Both the position numbers and the translations under genes were made by a program. The notes below the pieces were generated by a model. It was not told the origin of the DNA, searched no databases, and saw only the letters and a list, made by a program, of their open reading frames with translations. From Ophiothrix spiculata (taxonomy: Eukaryota; Echinodermata; Ophiuroidea; Amphilepidida; Ophiotrichidae), in assembly GCA_000969725.1 (NCBI GenBank), contig JXSR01S043768.1: DNA of 33,286 nt. One strand, written 5' to 3'. Shown here in pieces: positions 18,585 to 29,070 of the stretch. The stretch's first letter is position 1. Each line of letters begins with the position of its first letter.

Positions 18585-18827
18585 AGAAAAATGAGATGGG
18601 AATGAAATCATTTTGAAGTTATTTATATTACACTATAACCAAGAAATATATGTAAATACATACATCCCAAAAAATGTTGGGGTATTGCGTGAAAAAAATG
18701 AGTGACTGGTGTGTGTATTCAAGACAAAAACAAGTGCACAATATTTCAATGTTTTGAAACTGTATGTTTCTTTCTACTAGAAAGAAGGAGACCTTTTACC
18801 CAATTTATTGAATTTAGCAATACATTT

Positions 18828-19046
18828 CTATGAATGCAAAGACGATGCATATAAAATAGGTTGTGAATTTTGGACATAGAGTTCATTGCTCTCCAGTGTC
18901 TGAAGAGATAAACAAACGTCTGCTCCACTGCTTGTATATTCTTGATTTCTCTTTAATTCCGGGTGAATTTCTCCAAACCAATCAGGATGTAGTTCGTTTT
19001 TGCAAATGTCAATGACATGATTGGAATATGAAGTGTGTTGATACAT
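18828..19046 (-). other. 72-codon ORF, unrecognised
   Basis: Reads CKNELHPDWFGEIHPELKRN then SSGADVCLSLQTLESNEL. It is well formed, with a compact run of W-F-G-E-x-H-P-E-L and G-A-D-V-C-L-S-L that looks like genuine protein rather than chance, but I cannot assign a family. It lies between the HECT fragment and the gypsy integrase on the same strand. Confidence 0.35.
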
Positions 19047-19273
19047 TTAGTGATTCGGAGCCACTTCTCATCATGGCTTTGGTAACAGTAGTGGCTCTCT
19101 ACTGACACGCATCTTTGCTAGTTGGCACATAGTATCATAGCAGAAAATGATTTTATTTTATGCCAATCACTTGGTTCTAATTTGCATGTAAGAAGTATTT
19201 TATATAACCATTTAATAATAAACAACAAAACTGGTCCGCTTGATTCAGACCTGGAATGAAAGGAAAAAGGTTG

Positions 19274-19501
19274 TCATAAGCCATGTGCTGCACCTTCCGA
19301 TATTCGTGTATTCCTGTGTTTGTCTGCATAGTCTTTCATCTGTTCTTTGGTTGCTTTGTCTCTGATATTGATAGTGTCATTAGGGACAAAAGGCTTAAGT
19401 TGTGTAGGCAGTTGCGGAAAAGTTGTTCTGATGTTTCTCCCATGTAATGCAGTTGCTAGTGTAACCCAGGTTAAAATGAATTTACTTTTAGTTAGTGCCA
19501 A
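19274..19501 (-). pseudogene. Ty3/gypsy integrase C-terminal fragment
   Basis: Reads FILTWVTLATALHGRNIRTT, then FPQLPTQLKP and EQMKDYADKHRNTR. The order (a G-R-x-x-R-T-x-x-P-Q-L-P block, then K-x-Y-A-D-K-x-R-N) is that of the end of the integrase core and the following linker in gypsy-type retroelements. The catalytic DDE part was not found upstream. Confidence 0.75.
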
Positions 19502-19760
19502 GAATTATAAATGACACAGGGAACCAATCTGTCTAAAGTTAAAAACTTATTTATTCTTAATCTTACCAATGTGACAAAACACTTGTTTTCTGTTAAAACC
19601 TTATATACTACTTAAAGTCTTATATACTACTTAATTAAAGAAATTGGCCAATAAAAAAATCTAATCTACGCGCGCAGGGCCCAATCATCGGCTACTCTTC
19701 ATTACAGGCTTGGTCCGGCGAGGTGGTAGTTTTCTCTCTCTCAAAGTCCAGTTATTTGTA

Positions 19761-20358
19761 CGAGGGGGTATCAAAAAGTTTTGAACTTTACCCAGAAGGG
19801 ATTGAGCTATATCAATGAAATTTTGTCAGAATAGTCACTCATCTTTATGTACATTATGGTGCAAAAATTGTCTCATAGGTAGTTTTACTTTCTTTACAGG
19901 GGGTGATTGATGTCATCTACCTACCCGTTTAAAACATAAGCTGCATTGAGGAACTTGAGACATGCGGCGTAATTAATTCCTTCCATTTGAAGGGTTATAT
20001 GGCCCAGTAAATCTTATTGGCACCACCAAAGTTTAACTGTTTGATACCATAGTAATGGGTAGGGTTTCCTCCATCCATTGATACCAAAATTATGGAAATC
20101 GGTCCATGAATGACGTCACAATTGTGTAATAAAACATGACTGACCTGGAAATGTTGATTTTCATTGAAATCTAAAATCAGATTTTTTCAATAAAGAGGAT
20201 CCCTATAATAATGGTCTGTAGACAATCAGTTAAAAGTGGGAGAAATGTGTGACTTTGCACATTGACTGTGTAAAGATGCCTAAAGTATCTCATAATGAAA
20301 TTTTGTTCCTGGCGCCATTTCTTCTGTGTAAAGTTTAAAACTTTTTGATACCCCCTCG
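19761..20358 (+). mobile_element. internally deleted mariner element, 598 bp
   Basis: Termini are inverted: cgagggggtatcaaaaagtt on the left and aactttttgataccccctcg on the right. TA flanks both ends (19759-19760 and 20359-20360). Both the cgagggg-type end and the TA target are those of the mariner branch of IS630-Tc1. On the plus strand near 19945-20010 the remnant IEELETCGVINSFHLKGYMA resembles the N-terminal DNA-binding segment of mariner transposase, after which the catalytic part is missing. Confidence 0.85.
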
Positions 20359-20360
20359 TA

Positions 20361-21480
20361 TATACCTAAAAGAGCCAGAATATTGAATTGGAATTGAATC
20401 CTCCAAGACGGTGTAGTGAAAGTATTCCTTGACAAGACAAACGATGTAAAGTGGTCTTTCGGAAAATGACGACAATATAAAAACTGAAGTGGTTTTCAGC
20501 AAACAATGATAAAAGAATTAAGTGTTCCTTGTCATGTGACAAAATAAAATGTTCCTTTCAAAACGACGAATACGTTTTAAACAATGTGCAAAACCAAAAA
20601 TTCAAAGTGATAAAAATTGAAGACGTATGTTAATCAGAAATAAAAACTCACGATGATACCTATTCAATTGGTTCTTTTTAGGAGAAGAATCGAGATGATG
20701 TCCATAAAAATAAATAATAGGTAATTATAGGTTGCCACTTTAAAAATAATGATGTCCTTATCAAATATGGAATTGACGAAGAAATCCCTGTACGTCAGCA
20801 AAGGTTGAAAACAAAAGTTGAAGATGAAATGGTCGCAGAAGTCCAATTGTAACAAAAATCTAAGATAAAATTCAATTGTACAAGAATATAACGTTGATAA
20901 AATATGTAGACAACCAAATCCAAAGTAAAGTTTATGTCTCCAGTTATTTATTGATGGAAAAGACAATTTATTGCCCAGTTTTGATGACAAATCAGACGGC
21001 TAAAATTTGATGAAAGTTGCTAAACCAAATCGACCATCCATTCCCAAGTTGGTGTGGTGGGGAACTGATGTGGCAAATTTTTCAAACACATGGCTTCATG
21101 GTAGAATGTGCCCAGGAAATTATCCAGGTCAGCATATGAAGGTCCAAGAGGGTCCTTGGGGTGGTATTAGGGTAGAGGGCGATAATGATGAAAAATGACT
21201 GGGTTACATCAGTGTGATACCAGTGGTTGTTTGAGGGGTAGTGTGGTAGTTACGTAAGAAAGTCCATCACCTATACATGTTCATTTTGTGCCAAGGTCAT
21301 GAGGAAATTCACTCTCATCATTTCAATGTTCATTTTGGTACAAATCTCTAAATAAACAAACATCATTTGTTGGCATACCTGTAACAAAAATCTTGGCTAA
21401 TATGTGGCCCTACTCCATCTGTGTGCCGTTTGGTAGTTATTGCTGGGTTGGGCCCCTTGCGTTTCCCTGATTGGTACAGT
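20361..21480. other. no gene recognised
   Basis: AT-rich DNA with several weak ORFs (for example minus 20990-20664, hydrophobic but low complexity). No repeat boundary or protein family is visible. Confidence 0.4.
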
Positions 21481-22330
21481 GATATCTGATGTGTCTGTAT
21501 TTACCGCACCAGTAACATTGGACATTTGGACACTTATATCCATCCCGCAGTCTTTGATGAGTCTGTACATGCAGCATTGGGCACTGTGGTGCAACATAAC
21601 CTGCACATCAGACAAAAGTGCTGCAACATACCAGCATAGTATGGACAGTGATTGGCTCCGTGGCCCAAACAGTGACTCAGCTGGCAGCGTCAAATGTGTT
21701 CGGGAACTGCATGCTTGTGTGGTATGTCTGTAGACGCCGAGTTTACCAATTAATTCTGCTTACCAGTAGAACTGTAAACCTTAGTTGCTAACTTATTGAC
21801 TAGTGCATCAATGTCAATGGTTTTTCAGTTGTTGTATTAAGCCCTGAGCACCCTCTTCAGCTCTGGAAACCTCTAAGGCACCCTCAAAGTGATCGGGCTG
21901 CATGTGAATGGCATCCGCCTTTACATTGTCTTTCAGACCCCGCAAAAAGTGGTGCATTTTGACAGGATCATCGATATCTAACTTATTAGAAAGTTGTTCC
22001 ACATGTTCCGCGTACTGGTCAACAAATTCATGCGTTCTTTGTTTAATCTACGCCAAATCTGAATGGAACTTGAATAGTTGGACTGGGGTTGCACTGTGTT
22101 TATGTTTTAGTTATGTTACCAAATCAGAATAGGAAATATCATCCTCAAACTGTTCAACCTGCCTCATTGTCTTTGAGCACAGTTTGTAACGCTCTAGCTT
22201 TTTTATTGGGTGACCACTCAGCAAATGCTGCATAACATTTAAAGCTACAAATGAAGTCATTTATGTCTTGGGACACTGACCCATCAAATAGGGTTGGTCT
22301 TAAACTAGCTATTTGATGTCCACTAGCCAT
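21480..22330 (-). pseudogene. Ty3/gypsy gag with CCHC zinc knuckle
   Basis: The minus strand starts near 22329 with MASGHQIASLRPTLFDG, then DINDFICSFKCYAAFAEW and KKARALQTVL (gag matrix/capsid start). After stops it gives LSNKLDIDDPVKMHHFLRGL and DHFEGALEVSRAEEGAQG, then near 21500 CYWCGKYRHIRYHC, a perfect C-x2-C-x4-H-x4-C retroviral-type zinc knuckle. A second, frameshifted knuckle (CLMCRL.. / HHSAQC) lies just upstream. Several stops and frameshifts make it inactive. No pol follows downstream on the minus strand. Confidence 0.8.
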
Positions 22331-22334
22331 AATT

Positions 22335-23059
22335 CTGTTAAACTGCTATCATAAATATAGGTTATTTATTCTTAATGATAATTAATGTTTGTTGACTATC
22401 AAATCAATCAACTCATGCAAAGTATAGGCATACAAGTAAAACAACACTCGTGACCATGTGACATTTCATGTTTAATCCGACGCCAACTTGAAATCATGAA
22501 CACAAATCACAGATTCTCCACCATATGTGACGTTTTTGTACGGTACCGAGATGTTGTCACAGGGGAGCTAGACTCAAATAGGCTAGAGCACTCACTTTGT
22601 GCTGTCATTAATAATAGATTTATTCAACCTTTTTATTCAGCCATTTTATCGGAAAAACGTCTGTTTCAGGCACAACCTACTAAAATTCAAAGGAAGAACT
22701 CGCCTGGGAAGAGAGAGAGCGCACTGGCGCGATAAGCAACGGCTTAATCAAGACCAATGCAGTAGGTCCAACGTACGTCACACTACTCTCCAATAGTAGA
22801 TCTGAGATAGCTTCACTGTACTAAATGATCACTCGGCAGTTGCTGATGAAATTGTAAGTGTTCTCATTATTCTGTAAAGGGTGGTCAAGTTTTGAAATGT
22901 GTTGGGAAGGTCCCTTTCTTTAATAAAAAGCAACATTTAACCAACACTTATCTCAGCATCCAACCTTGTCTTATGATACTCACATATTTATTGCTAATGC
23001 ATTGTTTTCTCTTATTCACCTTTTTGATAACAAAGAGGACACCAGTCGAATATTTAGAA
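22335..23059. other. possible 5' leader of the gypsy element, nothing certain
   Basis: Lies upstream of the gag start on the minus strand, where a leader and LTR would be expected. I could not define LTR ends. A plus ORF (22496-22735) shows no motif. Confidence 0.3.
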
Positions 23060-23995
23060 TTAGCAAAATATCATGTTACGGAGCAATGTCCATAATTGTG
23101 TTGGAAGAAAAATCTTCTCAACTTTCCGCAGTTTGCGCTCGATAACCGAATGCATAGCGTCTCCTTCACATTGCCAGTGATTTGTTTCAAAGAAATATAT
23201 TGATACCACATCCACATTAACAGAATACCTTATAAACCAATGGATCATACTAGGTATAATGGTATTCTTGTTCTGACCTGGACAACCATCACAGAAAAAA
23301 TTGACCTCTTTAACTTCATCTGTATCCTTCTGTTTCAGGAAGTCGTATACATATGAGGTTATTTCGTAAGGCCCATGCTTGGTTAATCTCTCATGTGCCA
23401 GATAGCAGTGGCCATCCCCATTCGCAATGTCATAGATTGTAAAGTTATAACACGCCAGTCTTCTTTTATAAAATATCTCGCCCCACTTTGACCGAGGCAA
23501 GTAAATCACCTGTTGTAAATCAAAGGTGGCAGTAACAGTGGATGGGTTTTCAGCAGAGGTTGCAGTCAATTCACGCTCGACTTCTCGTACCCTTTCCTTC
23601 TCTGCAACATGTTTTTTGTAATCTTGCTGTGAAGTCCTTCTTTTTCATCCTCTGATGCTTCATGGAAGTTAAAGCGTACACCACACTGGTCTTTCTTTGG
23701 AGTATGAAACTTCAGGTTCGTGGATTGGAATACTTTGGTGTAGAGTGATAGCGATGCCCCATCTGGATGCTCCTCCTTGTATAACTCAATCATAGTAGCG
23801 ATGTTGAGGTCTGATGACAGGTATAGAGAGGATGATGTTGAGCGGCAGTAATGGGACTCCATTTTAGGAAACCTTTCAATATGCGCCTTTGCTACTTCTC
23901 GTACTCGTTTGTCATTCAGTGATTATTGCTTTGGTCGTCCACCACGTGCATCCTTTTCCAATGTACCTTCATGCACTTTGCAAGTTGACTTTTAC
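23060..23995 (-). pseudogene. DUF7869-like gene fragment (probably transposon-derived)
   Basis: Minus strand in order: EGTLEKDARGGRPKQ, then IERFPKMESHYCRS and DLNIATMIELYKEEHPDG, then FHTPKKDQCG. After a frameshift near 23600 come TATFDLQQVIYLPRSKWGE, YKRRLACYNFTIYD, NFFCDGCPGQNKN and ETNHWQCEGDAMHSVIER. The F-P-x-x-E-S-H-Y-C-R, F-x-D-x-C-x-G-Q-N-K-N and E-G-D-x-M-H-x-x-I-E-R blocks are those of a large uncharacterised family I know as DUF7869, whose D/D/H-E pattern hints at an RNase H-like nuclease fold. This copy has two stops or frameshifts. Function unknown. Confidence 0.72.
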
Positions 23996-23999
23996 TAAA

Positions 24000-24420
24000 T
24001 AACAAGACGGAGAAATCAGATTAACTGCATCGTCAATGGTCTGGAACGACTGCTTCCCTGGCAATGTAGCAAAATCATTGAGAGCTGACCCAGACGGTAG
24101 GCTACAATTGTGAATAAGGCGAACCTTGTTTTGTCCAGGTTTTGGAACCGCCCCAAGGGCACTGACAATAGTCCGAGCAGACGAACAAATCTTATAATTC
24201 CCAGTAGCTATATCATGTCGTATCTGATCATTGACTAATTGCGATTATCTGGATTAGTTGTGGAGTCATTATTATATCTAAAAGTACAAGTAAACGTAGA
24301 GTCTTTGTCCGTAATACGAAATCCATGACTGATCCCGTCAAGTAAAAACTCTGAAGCCTGAAGTTCCATTTCCAAAACAGGAAGATGTAACGGTGAATAA
24401 AAAGAACAATTAACCCGAGT
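24000..24420 (-). pseudogene. DIRS-like reverse transcriptase N-terminal fragment
   Basis: The minus strand reads ASEFLLDGISHGFRI, then after a stop VNDQIRHDIATGNYKIC and ARTIVSALGAVPKPGQNKVR followed by IHNCSLPSGSALNDFA and FQTIDDAVNLISPSCYLVK. The S-A-L-G-A-V-P-K-x-x-x-x-x-R-L-I-H-x-x-S-x-P block followed by T-x-D-D-A-V is the start of the reverse transcriptase of DIRS/Ngaro-type tyrosine-recombinase retrotransposons. It breaks off near 24000 just before the catalytic domain, where the DUF7869-like sequence begins. Confidence 0.7.
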
Positions 24421-24499
24421 AAAGTTCGCTTGACATTTTGGTGGATGTGATGTAACTCCCGATGATTCGTACGTACCGGGAAATGAATGCGACGTAATT

Positions 24500-25440
24500 A
24501 GTTTTTTGGATGGTCAGTGGCTGGTTACAACTTGTTACGTGACATTCATGGGCACGTTTACAGCATGATCCTAGGTTACACTGACCTATATTATGCAAAT
24601 TTCAATTAGTCCTGAGGTAGTGAAAGGGCCTGTTTTTGAATTACCTTGGAAGATTTGGGGAAATTGTTGGCTGTTTTTCTGTGCGGAGGCGAAGGCGTTA
24701 GAGCCTGCATAAAAGGGGAATCTGAACCCCATTGAAACCCAATAGTCGCCTGGGCTTCACGGTATTCCTTATCAAATACTAAGATACTTTTCCATGTGTA
24801 TCGGTTTATAATTTCACCGATCTTAGCAGTATATCCAACGTAGTTCAGCACAGAGTCCTGAGATAATTTCCCATTAAGAATGAATGAGTTTAGCCATGAT
24901 TCTGGCGTTGGCAGCAATCCACTGCGCCGGCAATATGTCCATCAAATTTGGGCGTGAGGTAGTGCGTCGTGCCACGAGTTTAGTGCCAGTGCTGCTTGCG
25001 ACAAGTTCCTCATCCTCTTGACATTCAGTAAGAATATGTACAAAATCAGTTATATACAATGCTTTCTCACCTTTGGGGGGTCCTCTTAGGTATAACATGG
25101 GATTACTGTCCATGGAGTAGTTTGACTTGTTATGCTCGCCATCATATTTTTCCTTAGCATCGAGTCAAAGCGACGACAATAGATTGTCGATGTCGGTACC
25201 TGGTGCTTCGACGTCCGTAGCTTTCCCAGGGGTAGCTTTATTTTTCGAATCAAGTTCGTGTAGTGTCCCTTCAAGTTTTTCCAATTCCTGCATGGTTATT
25301 TTGATCTCGAGCGCCCATTTTTTCTCTTGTAACTGACGGAGAAGGGCCTCCTCCTCCTCCTCCTCATGGTCGCTGTCATTTGATACGTCTTAAGACTTTG
25401 GTTTTCTTTTCGTTTTCTTTCGTAGTGCCATGAGCACTGA
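24500..25440 (-). pseudogene. DIRS-like gag (ORF1) remnant
   Basis: Begins at ATG near 25431 with a basic tract (MALRKKTKRKPKS), then a glutamate-rich and coiled-coil segment (EEEEEEALLRQLQEKKWALE). After stops it gives LVARRTTSRPNLMDILPAQW, NARIMAKLIHS, then YVGYTAKIGEIINRYTWKS and FDKEYREAQATIGFQWGSDS. Near 24580 it shows a Cys/His cluster (GQCNLGSCCKRAHECHV). The Y-T-x-K-I-G-E-x-x-x-x-Y-T-W and Y-R-x-x-Q-A-x-x-G-F-x-W-G-S blocks are those of gag-like proteins that precede DIRS-type reverse transcriptases, and one follows here. At least three stops plus a frameshift near 24880. Confidence 0.65.
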
Positions 25441-25579
25441 TGATAGCGGAGCCCTAGATCCAAACAGACAGAACAAGTCAAACACACAGAACGGAGGTTA
25501 CAAAGCGAATGAAGCAAAAGAGGTGCTGGGCAGACGGTCGATAAATGTACCATTTCAACTATGTAACATTAGTTGAATT

Positions 25580-25730
25580 AGAAAATATATCGATCAACCT
25601 ACATGCTGTTCGTTCTTTGATTTGTTCGCTTTTAGATTACTGTAATGGACTTCATTTGTAAGTGCTCTGAGCCTTTTTGGAAATGGCACTATTAGTGTTT
25701 TTTGTATTGTATTGTATTTTGTATTGAAGT
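25580..25730 (+). mobile_element. 3' tail of a LINE (non-LTR retrotransposon)
   Basis: On the plus strand 25593-25660 reads INLHAVRSLICSLLDYCNGL and ends at a stop. The S-x-L-D-Y-C-N block is near the C-terminus of CR1/L2-type and related reverse transcriptases. A short untranslated stretch follows, ending in a tattgtattg-type microsatellite (25704-25727), a common LINE 3' end. Severely 5'-truncated. Confidence 0.7.
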
Positions 25731-26039
25731 GCAAGATGCTTTCTGATCCCTTCTATGATGATTGTTGGGTGAGGCTGGCTATGACAGATGTTATGTCACA
25801 GCCAGTAAGTGCATGAAAGACCAGAAGGTTGAGAAAAAACTTCATCAATGGCAATATATCTTCTCTTCTGTCCCAACTGTCATTCACAAGTTCAAGCATT
25901 TATACTATAGGCTGATAGTCTGTACCAATGGTAGAGGAACATCGGTATCTCTTGTTGACACCATGACCATGTTGTATTTACATGTACACAAGCATGTAGT
26001 TCATTTGCAACTCACCTATGCAGCCATATTTACTTTCAT

Positions 26040-26164
26040 CTTTGATTAGGATGTTTATAGTTCACATGTTCGTAATTAAACTTCTTGCTCAAATACAGCC
26101 CATCCATCTTTACATCTTCTTTGTCCACATCTTCCTGTGATTTCCATGAAATAAAAGCCCCATT
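26040..26164 (-). pseudogene. P-element/THAP9-like transposase, downstream exon
   Basis: Starts after an acceptor (ctgttttacag) with NGAFISWKSQEDVDKEDVK. A one-base frameshift leads to DGLYLSKKFNYEHVN. The W-x-x-x-E-D then D-G-L-x-L-x-x-K-x-x-x-x-H-V arrangement fits the part of P-like transposases that follows the RNase H-like insertion. It lies downstream of the main exon on the same strand, across a ~1-kb intron that holds a MITE. Confidence 0.6.
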
Positions 26165-26204
26165 CTGTAAAACAGAATTGAAATTGTAAGGCAACTAAGT
26201 AATA

Positions 26205-26649
26205 TGTGACCCATCATATCGAAAGGTACCTTAATACCGGTATAGTAAATTAGGAGATACGGGCTATTAAAGCTGAGCATAGTCAAAAATCATATCCAAG
26301 GTCGATTTTCTAATTTCATCAGAAACGTTACCTTTGAAGTGTACTCTATCATATTAATCAGGATCCAACATCCAAAACATAAGATTAATTTGTTGAAACA
26401 CAAGATACAAATCCTTTCTCCATTCAAGTTTTACCAGTACAGAAACTTTAAACTTGATTTTCTCAGAACTTTAGTTTTCTGAATCAGCTTGATGCCTTTT
26501 GCCAATTTGGATGTAACTTTGCAATCGAACATCCAATAACTAAAAGCAAGGTGTCATTTTAAAGCTTAAAATATAATCTTTCAGATGAGACCAAAAAATA
26601 AATTTTCATTTTGGGACCCTTAAGGTACCTTTCGATATAATGGGTCACA
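26205..26649. mobile_element. 445-bp TA-flanked MITE with 30-bp terminal repeats
   Basis: Left end tgtgacccatcatatcgaaa then ggtaccttaa. The right end is its inverted copy with one mismatch. TA flanks both sides (26203-26204, 26650-26651). No coding capacity. It sits in the apparent intron of the P-like transposase. Its tgtg...caca ends resemble those of the MITE at 6889-7041, but the rest differs. Confidence 0.88.
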
Positions 26650-26654
26650 TATAA

Positions 26655-27150
26655 GCCTGTTCATACGCCTTTTGCAGAGACCGATCAAGCACTAATTTCT
26701 TTTTCTCAAAAATGATTACAAGTTGTGCTTTTATGTTCATTGTAAAGAATGACAAATGAAAATCATGCATAATAGATCAAAATGTGTAAACTCTGCTGCC
26801 AACCTATTGCTTTACAGGACATCTTCCTATGACCCTGTTGTGATAATGGCTCTTTAATTTCTGAAAATGGGGAAACCTTGGAGGAATGTAAGTCCAGGAA
26901 ATAGATGAAAGTATAGATTATAAACCTGAAAATGTTACATTATGCAACCAAGGGGAGTCAGACAACACATGTACAGGTAAAACTCTTGGATCTTCTAGAA
27001 AATTTAATACATGTATGTTTTTTTCTTTAAAATTCTCAAGAAAACATTGGTCAAGATAAAGCAGAAATCATTTGAAACTTATTCAATCTATTTTTCAAAA
27101 CTATTTTCTATTAAAATGTGGATTTTAAATTGAAATATATACGAACCCAG
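26655..27150. other. intronic sequence of the P-like pseudogene, nothing recognised
   Basis: AT-rich, no ORF with recognisable motifs. The flanking exons are on the minus strand. Confidence 0.4.
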
Positions 27151-27154
27151 AGTG

Positions 27155-28840
27155 TCCTTGTCTTGGCATGAGCAAAAGAATTGGCCCATGCATTCCTGGC
27201 GCACTTCAGGAGATGTGGCGGGTCATGCAGTAGAAATATCTCACGTGAGTATAGTCCTCGGACGGTTCGTATACCATTGCCATCTTAAAAATGGACTCGT
27301 TGGGGTGAAGGGGCAGTTCAGTGCATATCCACAAATGTTGTATTTGTAGCTGCCCTATCAAACGACACTGTCACTACTTTTAATCCCGTCAACTCAAGTA
27401 CTTCCACGCATTCCCACACCAGACTGAATATTTCGGGAGCAGTTGTGTTTGAAGTGGGATAGTATGCCAGAGGGTACGTGAACAATTCCATAACAAACCC
27501 CTCACCATCACTACAAACATGTGCTTTGCAATGTTTTTTTCTGGTGCTGACCCATCTTCTATTTCATTTTTCATCATATCAATTTGTCTTGAAAGTCCCC
27601 AACATTCACAAAACGTATTGGTCTACCAGTTGTCTTTTGATATACTAGTTGGGACTTTATTTTCATCTCATCGTGCACTAAACATACACATTTCTGATGA
27701 GCTGCTCTTTCATCAATCTTTATTTCCCGCATGAGTTGAAGCATTGCTGCTATAGACACACCACTTTCTGGTTTTGTACAGTGAGTGTAGTCTCAGAGAG
27801 TTGTCATACATGGCAATTTGATCACTTTCCTCATGGTGTCATATGCCTTACTGGACACCATCTGCAAGTTCAAGCACCACCTAATCATCATGGGATGCCA
27901 TCTGTGTCCAGATGGCCCTCTTGCCTGAGACGCCTCTTTTTGTTGGTCCCAAAATCAAAATCCAAATCTTCCAACAGGATAATTTGTCTCAATAGTGTTA
28001 GTGTTTTGTTCGATCAACTTGTGCATTGAACAGGACATAGTGGAGCCTAAGGTTACTCCATCTCTCTCAGTTACCTTCTGAAATTTCTTGACCTGCCTTT
28101 TATATTTCTGTTGGAGAGCTTTGTTTGCTCTTGCAAGGCTTTGACAACGTTCACGTAAATCTGTACTCTTTCTCATTGGCGCGAAAGATCTGCGACTATA
28201 AGATTCTGTATAACTGTGTTCCTCCGACATTCACTATTTCGCAATTGCCAACATGGAATGTAAATTTTGCCATAAATGGCTGCATTCTTTACAGTACTGA
28301 AATTTACGAAGAATTTTTCCTTTAAAGCTACTTTATCAAAAAATAGTTGAAGTGACTTTCCTACTGTTCCATCAGGTTTTACCAATGACTGGAAACGCTC
28401 ATCTGGTATTCCAACACAGGGATTCAAGTTGGTTAAGTAATCCAATAATGTAGCAATACCGACAGTGTTGATTACTTGCGAAATTTTCGAAAGATTCTTC
28501 ATCTGATTTGGCTCCCAAGTTTCGGCCAAATACATGAACTTTCCAAGTGCCATCACAATTTACTGTTGCCGTAATTGTCATCTGAGGGTCAATGTCAGGA
28601 GAAACTACCATGGGTTTCAGATAGGAGTGATAGTTAGAATCGCCAATCTCGACCCATCCTTTCGGAGCTGCGGGGAAGTTCAGTGTCATTGGTGAATGCG
28701 GTGAATCCAGATGCTGACATTGGTATGGATGGCTTATGACTGTAGCATGACATGTGGTTGTACTAAACATAGTTAGGATTTTTCGAAAGGTGTACTTAAT
28801 GGCTCCCCCGAATCCTAAAAAAGAGAAGAAAAATATGCAG
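27155..28840 (-). pseudogene. P-element/THAP9-like transposase, main exon(s)
   Basis: Begins after an acceptor (ttcttctcttttttag) near 28840. Recognisable blocks in order, over several frames: VNCDGTWKVHVFGRN, LLDYLTNLNPCVGIPDERF, KECSHLWQNLHSML, a coiled-coil region (RERCQSLARANKALQQKYK), CLVHDEMKIKSQLVYQKTTG, FVNVGDFQ, KHMFVVMVRGL, LKVVTVSFDRAATNTTF and, at 27204-27224, DPPHLLKCARNAWANSF. The D-E-M-K-I-K, S-x-D-x-A-x-x-N and D-P-P-H-L-x-K-x-x-R-N blocks carry the acidic residues of the RNase H-like domain of P-element transposases and THAP9. Multiple frameshifts and stops; no THAP domain upstream. Inactive. Confidence 0.78.
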
Positions 28841-28841
28841 A

Positions 28842-29070
28842 GAAATGAATACAAAATGTAATCATAGACCCTGGTTTCATTTTTGCTATGTATAACCATT
28901 CAAGGGGGTGAGCTGGAGCAAAAGATTTTTACAAGGTGTGGGGCAAAAGAGTTCTTGCTCAGACAGAAAAATGTACAAACAAAATGTCTACATGTAGCAA
29001 ATTACCATTTGAACTTTTGTGTAAATTCATAAAAATCAAAAGGAAAATTTGTGCTACCTTCAGCGTTTTC
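28842..29070. other. spacer, nothing recognised
   Basis: Lies upstream of the P-like exon on the minus strand and before the tRNA-like array. No motif found. Confidence 0.3.

Noticed and set aside
8630-19501. One nested but complete gypsy element made of the RT, RNase H and integrase fragments
   Set aside because: The order on the minus strand is reversed relative to any gypsy polyprotein and no LTR pair was found, so separate insertions or heavy rearrangement are more likely.
20664-20990. Minus-strand 108-codon ORF rich in Phe, Leu and Ile
   Set aside because: It looks like translated AT-rich DNA; no membrane-protein family is recognisable and there is no context.
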